NCBI GenBank assembly: GCA_934700385.1
Contig: CAKUXO010000001.1
Coordinates: 51,117 to 115,116, forward strand
Length of the DNA stretch: 64,000 nucleotides
Direction of reading: 5' to 3'
DNA from: an uncultured Candidatus Melainabacteria bacterium
GTDB lineage: Bacteria; Cyanobacteriota; Vampirovibrionia; Gastranaerophilales; Gastranaerophilaceae
Part shown: positions 8,248 through 16,979 of the stretch, one piece after another
How the letters are laid out: every line of letters starts with the position of its first letter
Numbering within the stretch: the stretch's first letter is position 1
Notes under the pieces: model-generated
The model's database searches: none
The model's input: only the letters and a program-made list of their open reading frames with translations
Told to the model about the DNA's origin: nothing
Translations under genes and position numbers: made by a program

Positions 8248-9006
8248 ATGAAATTAACTGATACTCACGCACATATTAATATGTTATCTAATCCTGAATT
8301 AGGAATAATTGAAGCAAAAGACGCCGGTGTTGAAACAATTATTATTCCAACTGCTTATGAGGGAGATTTTGAACCTGTTTTAAATTTGTGTGAAAGATTT
8401 GAAAATGTCTATGCACTTTTAGGGGTTCATCCTGAAGAATGTGAAAAATTCAATGATGAAACTGCAAAAAAGATAATTCAATATGCAAAAGAAAACAAAA
8501 AAGTTATAGGAATTGGTGAAATTGGGCTTGATTATCATTACACAAAAGAAAACATTGATATTCAAAAAAATTGTTTCATATCTCAAATTGAAATAGCTAA
8601 AATGCTTGATTTACCAATGGTTATCCATGATAGAGATGCTCATTTTGATACTCTTGAAATTCTTAAAAAACATAACGCTAAAAAAGTTCTTCTTCATTGT
8701 TTCTCTGGAAGTGTTGAATTTATGAAAGAATGTGTGAAACTTGGCTATAAAATAGCGCTTGGCGGTGTTGTTACTTTTAAAAATGCAAAAGTAATTAAAG
8801 AAGTAGTAAAAGAAATAGACCTAGCTGATTTAATGCTTGAAACAGATTGCCCTTATTTAACTCCACATCCTTTTCGAGGAATGGAAAATTCACCAAAATA
8901 TATAGGTTTTGTTGCAAAAGAAATTGCAAGTTTAAAAAACTTGCCTTATGATTCAATTGTTGATATTACAACAAAAAATGCAAAAGAATTTTTTAATATA
9001 GATTAG
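8248..9006 (+). CDS. tatD: TatD family metal-dependent DNase
   Basis: A TIM-barrel hydrolase of the TatD family acting as a 3'-5' exonuclease or repair nuclease; 252 aa is the normal length. Metal ligands are visible: THAHIN at 5-10, GEIGLDYHY (about 91-99), the His of MVIHDRDA and LLHCFSGS, and the terminal ETDCPYLTPHPFRG. It heads a plus-strand run with an 85-residue unknown, tlyA and a SEC-C protein with gaps of 18 bp or less. Its ATG coincides with the predicted transcription start. Confidence 0.93.
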   Translation: MKLTDTHAHINMLSNPELGIIEAKDAGVETIIIPTAYEGDFEPVLNLCERFENVYALLGVHPEECEKFNDETAKKIIQYAKENKKVIGIGEIGLDYHYTKENIDIQKNCFISQIEIAKMLDLPMVIHDRDAHFDTLEILKKHNAKKVLLHCFSGSVEFMKECVKLGYKIALGGVVTFKNAKVIKEVVKEIDLADLMLETDCPYLTPHPFRGMENSPKYIGFVAKEIASLKNLPYDSIVDITTKNAKEFFNID

Positions 9007-9024
9007 TATAAAAAGGAAATAAAA

Positions 9025-9282
9025 ATGTCACAACAACAAATTCAAGGCACAATTAAAACAAGAATGGCAGTTTTGGTTTTTTGTAAAGATGTTGCAAACC
9101 CACTTGTTTTATATTTTGATAACGCACAAAAAGTTTATGAAGATTTAAAAACTTTAATTAACTCTAATGAAGTTAAAATGGTTGAATTTGAACCATTAGG
9201 ACCAATTAAAAAAGCTTCAATTTTATCTGATAGAATTGTTAGCGTTGCACTTCAAGAAGAAAGATATTTATCTCAAGAATAA
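9025..9282 (+). CDS. Conserved-looking small protein, unknown function
   Basis: The 85 residues have no signal peptide or membrane segment. The N-terminal half forms probable beta strands (TRMAVLVFCKDVANPLVLYFD), followed by a helix (AQKVYEDLKTLI) and more strands, suggesting a compact alpha/beta fold. No family is recognised. AAGGAAATAAAA precedes the ATG. It is 18 bp after tatD and 2 bp before tlyA, so translation coupling with the rRNA methyltransferase is likely. Confidence 0.8.
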   Translation: MSQQQIQGTIKTRMAVLVFCKDVANPLVLYFDNAQKVYEDLKTLINSNEVKMVEFEPLGPIKKASILSDRIVSVALQEERYLSQE

Positions 9283-9284
9283 TT

Positions 9285-10073
9285 ATGGCAGCTAAAAAAA
9301 GATTAGATTTAATTTTATTTGAAAGAGGTTTTTTCAACACAAAAAGCTCTGCAAGTGCTAATATTTTAGCTCATAATGTTAAAATAAACGGCGAAGTTGT
9401 TTCAAAAGCAGGTGCATTATATGATGAAAACTTTTTGTTTAATGAAGAAAACCCTGCTTTAATTGAAATTAATTCAATTCCTTTTGTTTCAAGGGGCGGA
9501 TTAAAACTTCAACACGCACTTGATACTTTTAAAATAGATTTAAAAGATAAAATTTGTATTGATATGGGTGCTTCAACGGGCGGTTTTACAGATTGTATGC
9601 TTCAATATGGCGCAAAATTTGTTTATGCGCTGGATTGTGGATATAATCAACTTGCTTGGAAATTAAGAGAAGATAAAAGAATTAAATCAATTGAAAAAAT
9701 AAACGTTAAAAATTGCACTTTTTTTGATGTTTTTGGAACTCAAGACCCTGAAAGTGTTGAATTACCCAGCTTTATGAGTATGGATTTATCTTTTATTTCA
9801 ATTAAAAAAGTTCTTGAAAATTGCAAAAATTTAATCTCAAAAAATGCCTCTTGTGTTCTTTTGATTAAACCTCAATTTGAAGCAGATAAAAATGAAGTTG
9901 ATAAAGGCGGAGTTATTAAAGACCCGAAACTTAGAAAAAAAATTACAGATGACATTGAAAACTATTGTAATTCAATCGGCTTTAAAACTCTTGGTTTAAT
10001 TGAAAGCCCAATTCAAGGCGCTAAAAGTAAAAATACTGAATATTTAATTTATTTACAAAGAAATGAGGAGTAA
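9285..10073 (+). CDS. tlyA: TlyA family rRNA (cytidine-2'-O)-methyltransferase
   Basis: A 2'-O-methyltransferase of 16S/23S rRNA. The N-terminal S4 RNA-binding domain (about 1-65) begins KKRLDLILFERGFFNTKSSA. The FtsJ-like Rossmann domain has the SAM motif CIDMGASTGGFTDCMLQ (about 92-108), YALDCGYNQLAWKLR, MSMDLSFISIKKVL and LLIKPQFEAD. SRGGLKLQHAL links the two domains, as in all TlyA proteins. The length of 262 aa is normal. The same family was first annotated as haemolysin, a role not supported by sequence. Confidence 0.92.
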   Translation: MAAKKRLDLILFERGFFNTKSSASANILAHNVKINGEVVSKAGALYDENFLFNEENPALIEINSIPFVSRGGLKLQHALDTFKIDLKDKICIDMGASTGGFTDCMLQYGAKFVYALDCGYNQLAWKLREDKRIKSIEKINVKNCTFFDVFGTQDPESVELPSFMSMDLSFISIKKVLENCKNLISKNASCVLLIKPQFEADKNEVDKGGVIKDPKLRKKITDDIENYCNSIGFKTLGLIESPIQGAKSKNTEYLIYLQRNEE

Positions 10074-10075
10074 CA

Positions 10076-11326
10076 GTGCCAAGCATTGTAGAAAGTCTTA
10101 GTTTAATCAGCAAAACCATGGATTCTATTTTAGATTTCATTACGCTTGATGAAAAATTATCGCAAGATTTTAAAAATTATTTAGAAATTAATGAAATTGA
10201 AATTAACAATCAAAATGATTTCAATAGAATTATAATTCAATATGCTCTTGATATGAAAATGCAAAATGGATTAAGAGTTTTAGAATATTATAGAAGAAAT
10301 AATAATTCTTATGATGAAGTAGTGAATGCCCTTTTGAACTCTTTTTCTTGCGTTTTTAAGGTAGATAAAGTTTTACAAAATGGTTTTGAAGTTACTATGA
10401 TGACTTCAGGCGTTCCTTTGACTTTAATTCCATTAGTTAAAATGAGCCATTTGAAACAAATTGGCAAAAATGATTTTATGGAAGCAAGAATTGTTGAAAT
10501 TAATAATGTTCAATATATCTTAGAAATTTATGATGTTTTATCTGAATATAATGTTTTTGAAGGGACAATGGATGCTATTAAATATATGCTTCAAAATCCT
10601 AAAATTGCTTATTATAAAAATGATGAAATTAAACAAAAACTTGTTTCAAGCGCAAAAGATTTTTATGAAAAATTTATTGAATGTTTTAAATCTGATTTTA
10701 TTGTTACAACAAATAAAGAAATTGATGATTTAATTGAATATTTTAACAAGTTTCGTCTTGGTGAAAAATTAGATGGCTATCAAGATTTAATTGAAGAAAT
10801 TGATTGTAATAAATATATTAACGTTAAAGAATTAAATTGCAGCGATTCAAAATTTTTAGCTAACGCATTTGGTGGTTTTTCAACTCATAAAGAAACTTAT
10901 GACGTTGGTCTTTGGATAGATAAAAAAAGAGGATTGTATGTTATTCCTTTCTTAAAAACATTCTTTAATTGTTTCAAAGAAGACGTTGAAAACGCAAAAG
11001 AATGTATTTGCGAATTTTTAACATCAGATAAAATCCCCCCTGGGGTTATAAAATATGCAAAAGAGCAAAATGAAAACTTTTTTGATGTTGTAAATAAAAA
11101 TTTAAAAACAAACTTTAATAATCTTGAAGAAATTCTTTTTAATTCTAAAACCGTTTTTTTAGATGAAGGTATTTTTTCGCCTGTTTTAGTTTTATTTAAT
11201 TCAGATTTATTTTCATCAATTTTAAAATATGAAAAACCTAAAAAATATGAAAACATTGGAAGAAACGACCCTTGCCCATGTGGTTCTGGGTTGAAATATA
11301 AAAAATGCTGTGGAAAAAGCGTTTAA
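10076..11326 (+). CDS. SEC-C zinc-binding motif protein, unknown function
   Basis: The first 390 of 416 residues have no recognised family: mostly helical, acidic, no signal peptide. The C-terminus IGRNDPCPCGSGLKYKKCCG is a classical SEC-C zinc motif (Cys-x-Cys ... Cys-Cys), as in the SecA tail, where it binds zinc and contacts SecB or the ribosome. The start is GTG at 10076 with GAGGAG ending 6 nt upstream and overlapping the end of tlyA. It is the fourth gene of the tatD run. A role in protein quality control or ribosome contact would be inference. Confidence 0.8.
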   Translation: MPSIVESLSLISKTMDSILDFITLDEKLSQDFKNYLEINEIEINNQNDFNRIIIQYALDMKMQNGLRVLEYYRRNNNSYDEVVNALLNSFSCVFKVDKVLQNGFEVTMMTSGVPLTLIPLVKMSHLKQIGKNDFMEARIVEINNVQYILEIYDVLSEYNVFEGTMDAIKYMLQNPKIAYYKNDEIKQKLVSSAKDFYEKFIECFKSDFIVTTNKEIDDLIEYFNKFRLGEKLDGYQDLIEEIDCNKYINVKELNCSDSKFLANAFGGFSTHKETYDVGLWIDKKRGLYVIPFLKTFFNCFKEDVENAKECICEFLTSDKIPPGVIKYAKEQNENFFDVVNKNLKTNFNNLEEILFNSKTVFLDEGIFSPVLVLFNSDLFSSILKYEKPKKYENIGRNDPCPCGSGLKYKKCCGKSV

Positions 11327-11396
11327 ATAGATTAATCTTTTAAAAAAATAGAAATTATGATAGTATTAAAAAATAAAAGATAAGGAGTTTTAAATT

Positions 11397-11915
11397 ATGT
11401 CAGAAGAACAAATTGTTCAAGAACAAAAACCTGAAAAAAAATCTAAATGTAAAGTTTTGGTTGGGCTTGTTATTTTATCGTTATTACTTTCAATCGCTTC
11501 TTTAGCAACTTCAATTGTTGCGCTTAATGGCGGTGGTTCATCTTCTCAAGGTGGAAAAGTTGTTATTTCTAAAAAATATGATAGAGGCAGAAGCCTTGGA
11601 AAAGCAATTGACACAAACAAACCAATAATTGTATTTTTCTATACAGATTGGTGTGGTTTCTGTCAAAAATTTGCACCAACATTCTATAAAATGTCAAAAA
11701 ATCCACAAATCAAAAAGAACTTTGCAATTGCTTATGTAAACTGTGAAAATTCTGATAACCAAAAATTTGTTGATGAATATGGTGTTCATGGTTTCCCAAC
11801 AGTTTATGTTGTAGATAAAAACAACAAAAAAACACAATTAGAAAATTCAACTTTCTTTGATGAAGATAGCGCTCAAAAAATCGCTAAAAAAGCACTTGAA
11901 TTAATCGGAGAATAA
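11397..11915 (+). CDS. Membrane-anchored thioredoxin-like protein
   Basis: The N-terminal segment is cytoplasmic and charged, followed by one membrane helix at about 24-44 (VLVGLVILSLLLSIASLATSI). A Gly/Ser linker and a thioredoxin-fold domain follow. The active site is FYTDWCGFCQKF (CGFC, about 86-89), and the cis-Pro loop is HGFPTVYVV. By topology the redox domain faces the periplasm, where it would reduce or isomerise disulfides. TAAGGAGT precedes the ATG, and the 70-bp gap before it holds an extended -10-like TGATAGTAT, so it may have its own promoter. Confidence 0.88.
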   Translation: MSEEQIVQEQKPEKKSKCKVLVGLVILSLLLSIASLATSIVALNGGGSSSQGGKVVISKKYDRGRSLGKAIDTNKPIIVFFYTDWCGFCQKFAPTFYKMSKNPQIKKNFAIAYVNCENSDNQKFVDEYGVHGFPTVYVVDKNNKKTQLENSTFFDEDSAQKIAKKALELIGE

Positions 11916-11934
11916 TTTAATTTAACTAATAAAA

Positions 11935-11964
11935 AAAAGAGCTGAATTAATTTTCAGCTCTTTT
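11935..11964. terminator. Bidirectional terminator
   Basis: A 12-bp stem AAAAGAGCTGAA / TTCAGCTCTTTT with a 6-nt loop, between the convergent thioredoxin-like and aminotransferase genes. Confidence 0.85.
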
Positions 11965-11983
11965 AATTTATCTTTTTTAAAAC

Positions 11984-13105
11984 TTAAACTGTTGCCGCAA
12001 CTTTTTCAACACATTTAATTAATGCTTTTGCAACTGTTTCTTGTTCTTCTTTGGTAATTTCAGCAAACATAGGTAAAGATAAAACAAGTTTTGTGTCTTT
12101 TTCTGTGTTTGGAAGCATACCTTCTTTGAAGTTGTATTTTGCATGAACTTTTTGTAGGTGTAATGGGATAGGATAGTAAATCATAGCGCCAATACCTTCA
12201 TCAGCAAGCATTTTATGAACTTCATCACGAGATGGAACTTTAACAGTGTATTGATGATAAACACAATATGTTGAATCTAATTCTTTTGGAGTTTCAATTA
12301 AGTCGCATTTTGAAAATAGTTCATTATAATATGCAGCGTGTTCACGTCTTAATTTGTTCCATTTATCAATGTAAGGTAATTTAACTCTTAAAATTGCAGC
12401 TTGAATTTCATCTAATCTTGAATTTACACCGATTTCATCATGATGATATCTAACTGCGCCACCATGGTTTCTTAGGGCTAGAACTCTATTTTTAATATAT
12501 TCAGAGTTTGTTGTTAGCATACCGCCATCACCCATTGTGCCAAGGTTTTTAGTAGGATAAAAACTGAAACACCCGATATCGCCGATTGTACCAACTTTTT
12601 TACCTTTATATTCAGCACCAATTGCTTGGCATGCGTCTTCAATAACAAAAAGATTGTGACGTTTTGCGATGTCTAAAATAACATCCATATCGCAAGGTTG
12701 ACCATACAAATGTACAGGAATAATTGCTTTTGTTTTTGGAGTAATTGCAGCTTCAATTTTTGAAGCGTCAATGTTGAATGTATCAGGGTCGATATCAACA
12801 AAAACAGGTTTTGCGCCAACAATACCAATTGATTCAGAAGTTGCTACAAAAGTGAAAGCAGTTGAAATAACTTCATCTCCTTCACCTATATCAAGAGCAC
12901 GAAGTGCAAGATGAAGTGCGTCTGTTCCAGAATTAAGCGCAACCGCGTGTTTACAATCAAGGTATTCACACATTTCTTTTTCAAATTCTTTGTTGTTGTT
13001 ACCTAAAATGTATGAACCGCTTCTCATAACTTCAAGAACTGCTTTTTCAGCTTCAGAAGCAATTGTTTCATATTGTCTTTTTGAATTAATGATGGGTATT
13101 TTCAT
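11984..13105 (-). CDS. DegT/DnrJ/EryC1/StrS family PLP-dependent sugar aminotransferase
   Basis: Transfers an amino group from glutamate to a nucleotide-linked ketosugar, a step toward amino-sugars of surface polysaccharides. The fold-type I signatures are HAVALNSGTDALHLALRAL (about 53-71), VFVIEDACQAIGAEYKG and FSFYPTKNLGTMGDGG, with the PLP lysine near 187. HHDEIGVNSRLDEIQAAIL is the DegT-family dimer segment. The length of 373 aa is normal. GAGGAGATAAAA before the ATG is a strong ribosome-binding site. The exact sugar cannot be read from the sequence, and no neighbouring dehydratase or epimerase helps. Confidence 0.88.
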   Translation of the reverse strand: MKIPIINSKRQYETIASEAEKAVLEVMRSGSYILGNNNKEFEKEMCEYLDCKHAVALNSGTDALHLALRALDIGEGDEVISTAFTFVATSESIGIVGAKPVFVDIDPDTFNIDASKIEAAITPKTKAIIPVHLYGQPCDMDVILDIAKRHNLFVIEDACQAIGAEYKGKKVGTIGDIGCFSFYPTKNLGTMGDGGMLTTNSEYIKNRVLALRNHGGAVRYHHDEIGVNSRLDEIQAAILRVKLPYIDKWNKLRREHAAYYNELFSKCDLIETPKELDSTYCVYHQYTVKVPSRDEVHKMLADEGIGAMIYYPIPLHLQKVHAKYNFKEGMLPNTEKDTKLVLSLPMFAEITKEEQETVAKALIKCVEKVAATV

Positions 13106-13252
13106 TTTTATCTCCTCAATCTTTTCCTTAAATATAATGGTAGCACAATTTTGATTTTTTTTTATTAAGATTAAATAAAGATTTTTTATAATAAATAATA
13201 AAAATTTTTTTGTGTTATTATTTTATTATAGTAAAAAATAAAGGAGATAAAA

Positions 13253-15295
13253 ATGGATTTTAACGCCGGAAAATGGCAATCAGAAATCAATGTTCGTGAT
13301 TTTATTCAAAAAAACTATACACCTTATGACGGAGATTCAAGCTTTTTAGCAGGACCTACCGAAGCAACTACAAAATTATGGGAAGAATGCTGTGATCTTT
13401 TAAAACAAGAAAGAGATAACGGCGGTGTTCTTGATATGGATACAAAAGTTGTATCAACAATCACTTCTCATGGCGCTGGTTATATCGATAAAAACCTTGA
13501 AACAATTGTTGGTTTGCAAACAGATAAACCTCTAAAACGTTCTATGCAACCATTCGGCGGTATCAGAATGGCTGAAACTTCTTGCAAATCTTATGGTTAT
13601 GAAGTTGATCCTGAAATTTCTGAAATCTTTACTAAATACAGAAAAACTCATAACCAAGGTGTTTTCGATTGCTATACTCCGGAAATGAGAAAAGCTAGAC
13701 ACGCAGCTATTTTGACAGGTTTGCCAGATGCTTATGGTCGTGGACGTATCATAGGTGACTATAGAAGAATTGCTCTTTATGGTATTGATAGATTAATTGA
13801 AGATAAAAAAGAACAACATGCTTCTTTAGATGGTGAAATGAGACCAGAAAAAATTCAATTAAAAGAAGAATTAGCTGAACAAATCAGAGCATTGCAAGAA
13901 ATGGCTGAATTAGGTGATGAATATGGTTTTGATATCAGAAAACCTGCTTCAAATGCTAAAGAAGCTATTCAATGGTTATACTTCGGTTACTTGTCAGCTG
14001 TTAAAGAACAAAACGGTGCTGCAATGTCAGTTGGTAGAACATCTACTTTCTTGGATATCTTTATTGAAAGAGATTTAAGAAACGGTGTTATCACTGAATC
14101 AGAAGCTCAAGAAATGATTGACCACTTCATTATGAAGTTAAGATTAGTTAAATTCGCAAGAACTCCTGAATACAATTCATTGTTCTCCGGCGACCCTACT
14201 TGGGTAACTGAATCTATCGGTGGTGTTGGTATTGACGGACGTCACATGGTTACTAAAAACTCATTCCGTTACCTTCACACTTTAGAAAACTTAGGTACTG
14301 CTCCAGAACCTAACATGACAGTATTGTGGTCTAAAAGATTACCTCACAACTTCAAACAATACGCTGCTCACATTTCTATCAAAACTTCATCTATCCAATA
14401 TGAAAACGATGATATGATGAGAGTTACTCACGGTGATGATTATGCTATCGCTTGTTGTGTATCTTCAATGGTTGTTGGTAAAGAAATGCAATTCTTCGGC
14501 GCAAGAGCTAACTTAGCAAAATGTATGTTATACGCTATCAATGGTGGTGTTGACGAAAGAATTAAAGAACAAGTTGGTCCTAAATACAGACCAATCACTT
14601 CTGAATATCTAGACTTCGATGAAGTTATGGAAAAATATGAAGACATGATGGAATGGTTAGCTGGCTTGTACGTAAATACATTGAACGTAATCCACTACAT
14701 GCACGATAAATATTGCTATGAAAGATCTCAAATGGCTCTTCACGATAGAGATGTTAAGAGATATTTCGCAACAGGTATTGCAGGTTTATCAGTAGTTGCT
14801 GACTCACTTTCTGCAATCAAATATGCTAAAGTTAAAACTATTCGTGACGAAAACGGTTTAGTAGTTGACTACGAAGTTGAAGGTGATTACCCTAAATACG
14901 GTAACAACGATGACAGAGTTGACCAATTTGCAGTAAATATCGTTAAGAAATTCATGAACATGATTAGAAAACACTATACTTATAGAAATTCTATTCCTAC
15001 AATGTCTATCTTAACAATTACTTCAAACGTTGTTTATGGTAAGAAAACAGGTAATACTCCAGATGGTAGAAAAGCTGGTATTCCATTAGCTCCTGGGGCA
15101 AACCCAATGCACGGACGTGACACAAACGGCGCTGTTGCATCTTTGGCTTCTGTTGCAAAATTACCATTCAATGATGCACAAGACGGTATCTCTAATACTT
15201 TCTCTATTATTCCTAACGCATTAGGTAAAGACGAAGTATTTATGGGCGACCTTGATGTTCAATTAGATTGTGGTTGCGCTTCTGGCTGCTGCTAA
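13253..15295 (+). CDS. pflB: Pyruvate formate-lyase catalytic core lacking the glycyl-radical domain
   Basis: Cleaves pyruvate with CoA into acetyl-CoA and formate. The sequence follows Escherichia coli PflB from its N-terminus (VNVRDFIQKNYTPY) through RKTHNQGVFDCYTP and the thiyl pair Cys401-Cys402 in YAIACCVSSM, to FSIIPNALGK. It then stops at 680 aa after a novel tail LDCGCASGCC. The remaining about 80 residues of a normal 760-residue enzyme, including the radical glycine, are encoded by the next gene. AAAGGAGAT precedes the ATG. Codon use is richer in C-ending codons than in neighbours, suggesting high expression. The activating enzyme pflA is not in the window. Confidence 0.95.
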   Translation: MDFNAGKWQSEINVRDFIQKNYTPYDGDSSFLAGPTEATTKLWEECCDLLKQERDNGGVLDMDTKVVSTITSHGAGYIDKNLETIVGLQTDKPLKRSMQPFGGIRMAETSCKSYGYEVDPEISEIFTKYRKTHNQGVFDCYTPEMRKARHAAILTGLPDAYGRGRIIGDYRRIALYGIDRLIEDKKEQHASLDGEMRPEKIQLKEELAEQIRALQEMAELGDEYGFDIRKPASNAKEAIQWLYFGYLSAVKEQNGAAMSVGRTSTFLDIFIERDLRNGVITESEAQEMIDHFIMKLRLVKFARTPEYNSLFSGDPTWVTESIGGVGIDGRHMVTKNSFRYLHTLENLGTAPEPNMTVLWSKRLPHNFKQYAAHISIKTSSIQYENDDMMRVTHGDDYAIACCVSSMVVGKEMQFFGARANLAKCMLYAINGGVDERIKEQVGPKYRPITSEYLDFDEVMEKYEDMMEWLAGLYVNTLNVIHYMHDKYCYERSQMALHDRDVKRYFATGIAGLSVVADSLSAIKYAKVKTIRDENGLVVDYEVEGDYPKYGNNDDRVDQFAVNIVKKFMNMIRKHYTYRNSIPTMSILTITSNVVYGKKTGNTPDGRKAGIPLAPGANPMHGRDTNGAVASLASVAKLPFNDAQDGISNTFSIIPNALGKDEVFMGDLDVQLDCGCASGCC

Positions 15296-15333
15296 GTCTA
15301 AAATTAAATGATTATTATAAGGAGAAAATATAA

Positions 15334-15573
15334 ATGACAACTCAACAAGAAGAAAATCTAATCAACTTATTAGATGGTTATGTTGAAAAAGGCGGACATC
15401 ATCTTAATGTTAACGTTTTCAACCGTGAAACATTACTTGATGCGCAGGCTCATCCTGAAAAATATCCTCAACTTACAGTTAGAGTTTCAGGTTATGCTGT
15501 TAACTTCATCAAATTAACAAAAGAACAACAAGATGATGTTATTTCAAGAACATTCCACTCAAAAGTTGGTTAA
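15334..15573 (+). CDS. Stand-alone glycyl-radical domain of pyruvate formate-lyase (GrcA-like)
   Basis: The 79 residues correspond to the C-terminus of PflB. They start near LLDGYVEKGGHHLNVNVFNRE, continue through HPEKYPQLTVRVSGYAVNF with the radical Gly53, and end in DVISRTFHSKVG. In E. coli these residues are part of the PflB chain; a separate copy (YfiD/GrcA) repairs damaged enzyme. Here the core has no such domain, so this protein should be obligatory. A clear ATAAGGAGAAAATATAA ribosome-binding site and ATG lie in the 38-bp gap after the core gene, and the N-terminal MTTQQEENLIN has no counterpart in the core frame, arguing for a genuine gene. Transcription ends at the terminator at 15598. 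Confidence 0.93.
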   Translation: MTTQQEENLINLLDGYVEKGGHHLNVNVFNRETLLDAQAHPEKYPQLTVRVSGYAVNFIKLTKEQQDDVISRTFHSKVG

Positions 15574-15597
15574 TTAATATAAATTCAACCATAAAAT

Positions 15598-15628
15598 ACG
15601 GACGATTTAATTTTAATTCGTCCGTTTT
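15598..15628 (+). terminator. Terminator of the pfl operon
   Basis: An 8-bp GC-containing stem ACGGACGA / TCGTCCGT with a 12-nt AT loop, followed by a T run, 24 bp after the glycyl-radical gene. Confidence 0.75.
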
Positions 15629-15642
15629 CTTTAAATTTAAGT

Positions 15643-15670
15643 AAAAGCCTTAGAATTATCTAAGGCTTTT
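15643..15670. terminator. Hairpin terminator AAAAGCCTTAG/CTAAGGCTTTT
   Basis: An 11-bp stem with a 6-nt loop, overlapping the last codons and stop of the acetyltransferase on the minus strand; A and T runs on the two sides allow termination in both directions. The same stem sequence recurs at 42018-42044. Confidence 0.8.
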
Positions 15671-16244
15671 CAAATTTATATTTATCCTCTGGGGTTATTT
15701 TTCTTATAACTTTAGCTGGGTTTCCACCAACAATAACATTATCTTCAATATCTTTTGTAACAACGCTTCCACCTGCAATAACGCAATTTGAGCCGATTGT
15801 TACATTAGGCATAACGTTAACTCCGCCCCCAAACCAAACATTTGAACCGACTTTAATTTCAAAAGCATATTCAATTCCTTTGTTTCGATTTTCAATATCA
15901 AGTGGGTGTTGAGCTGTGTAAAATCCGCAATTAGGACCAATAAAAACATTATCTCCAAAAGTAATTTTAGCGCAATCAATTAAAATCAAATTATGGTTAG
16001 AATAGAAATTTTCCCCAATTTCAATGTTATAACCATAATCGCACCAAAAATTCGGCTCGATTATAAAGTTATCTTTATGAGATTTTATGATTTTATCTAA
16101 AATTTCTTTCTTTTTATCTGTTTCTAATGGACTTAATGAATTATATTCAAAACATAAAGTTTTGCATTTTTGGCGATTTGAAACCAATTCTTCATCCATT
16201 GGAAAATAAGATAACCCTTTTATCATTCTTTCTTTTTGGGACAT
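15660..16244 (-). CDS. Sugar O-acetyltransferase, maltose/galactoside acetyltransferase family
   Basis: Acetyl-CoA-dependent O-acetylation of a sugar, by a trimeric left-handed beta-helix enzyme. The N-terminal Mac domain (MSQKERMIKGLSYFPMDEEL) is followed by hexapeptide repeats with the catalytic His in FYTAQHPLD (about 115). The terminal IGSNCVIAGGSVVTKDIEDNVIVGGNPAKVIRKI is typical of Maa/LacA/NodL. The length of 194 aa is normal. Its ATG shares one base with the stop of the upstream SIMPL gene, indicating translational coupling. The substrate is unknown. Confidence 0.88.
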   Translation of the reverse strand: MSQKERMIKGLSYFPMDEELVSNRQKCKTLCFEYNSLSPLETDKKKEILDKIIKSHKDNFIIEPNFWCDYGYNIEIGENFYSNHNLILIDCAKITFGDNVFIGPNCGFYTAQHPLDIENRNKGIEYAFEIKVGSNVWFGGGVNVMPNVTIGSNCVIAGGSVVTKDIEDNVIVGGNPAKVIRKITPEDKYKFEKP

Positions 16245-16969
16245 TATTTTACCTTGAATACAACGCTTGAAACAGCAGTTACTTTTTTATCAATTGTTGA
16301 TGTGTCATTCATACCCATATCAGATACAGAAGTTGAATCTGGTGGTGTAATTTGAAAAACACCCATTCTCATTTGTTTAACTTTGCCAACTCTAGCGCCT
16401 GCTGCACCTAACATTGAAGTTGCTCTTTGTTTTGCGTCTTTTGTTGCTTCTTTTAGTAGGTCAACTTTAATTGAAGCTAGGTCAGAATAAAAATATTCAG
16501 GCTGATAAATTGTAATTTCAATTCCATTATCTGCAAGGGTTTGAATATCGGTTGAAATTTCTTTAATTTTTTCAACATCTTTTGATGAAATTTCATAAAC
16601 TTGACTTGCGTTGTATCCTGAAATTTCATTTGAAGTGTTGCCATTTGGATAGGTTTTATAAGTGTTATAGCCATTTAGTGATTTTAGCGAAATGTTAGCG
16701 TTATCAATTCCTTTTTGGGCTAAATAAGCTAAAACCTTGGGGTTATTTTTCTTTAAAATTAAAAAAGCTTCTTTTTGATTGTTTGCTTTTGCTTGTAATT
16801 CAAACCCTAATTTAGCAGAATCTGATTTTACAATTTTAGAAGCTGAACCTGTCACGGTTATATTTTCACTTTTTGGCATTTTAGATGAAAATAAAAGTGA
16901 TGAAAGTAAAATTCCTGCTGTAATAATTGTGCAAGATAAGATAATTTGATACTTTTCTAGTTTTTCCAT
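16244..16969 (-). CDS. SIMPL domain protein (DUF541), membrane-anchored
   Basis: An N-terminal uncleaved-looking hydrophobic segment (about 9-28, IILSCTIITAGILLSSLLF) precedes a periplasmic SIMPL domain. The domain opens with ITVTGSASKIVKSDSAKLGFELQAKA, characteristic of this family, which is found in envelope proteins of unknown or stress-related role (BP26/OMP28 relatives). It ends VSSVVFKVK. GGAGATTAAA precedes the ATG. It is coupled to the acetyltransferase by a one-base overlap. The biochemical function of the domain is not known. Confidence 0.85.
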   Translation of the reverse strand: MEKLEKYQIILSCTIITAGILLSSLLFSSKMPKSENITVTGSASKIVKSDSAKLGFELQAKANNQKEAFLILKKNNPKVLAYLAQKGIDNANISLKSLNGYNTYKTYPNGNTSNEISGYNASQVYEISSKDVEKIKEISTDIQTLADNGIEITIYQPEYFYSDLASIKVDLLKEATKDAKQRATSMLGAAGARVGKVKQMRMGVFQITPPDSTSVSDMGMNDTSTIDKKVTAVSSVVFKVK

Positions 16970-16979
16970 TTTAATCTCC

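Noticed and set aside
10897..11256. 119-residue minus-strand open frame within the SEC-C gene
   Set aside because: Antisense shadow with no ribosome-binding site or family resemblance.
15263..15340. Frameshift or sequencing error as the cause of the split pflB
   Set aside because: The gap holds a proper stop, a good AAGGAG site and ATG, and the end of the core and start of the small protein are novel sequences that do not join in another frame.
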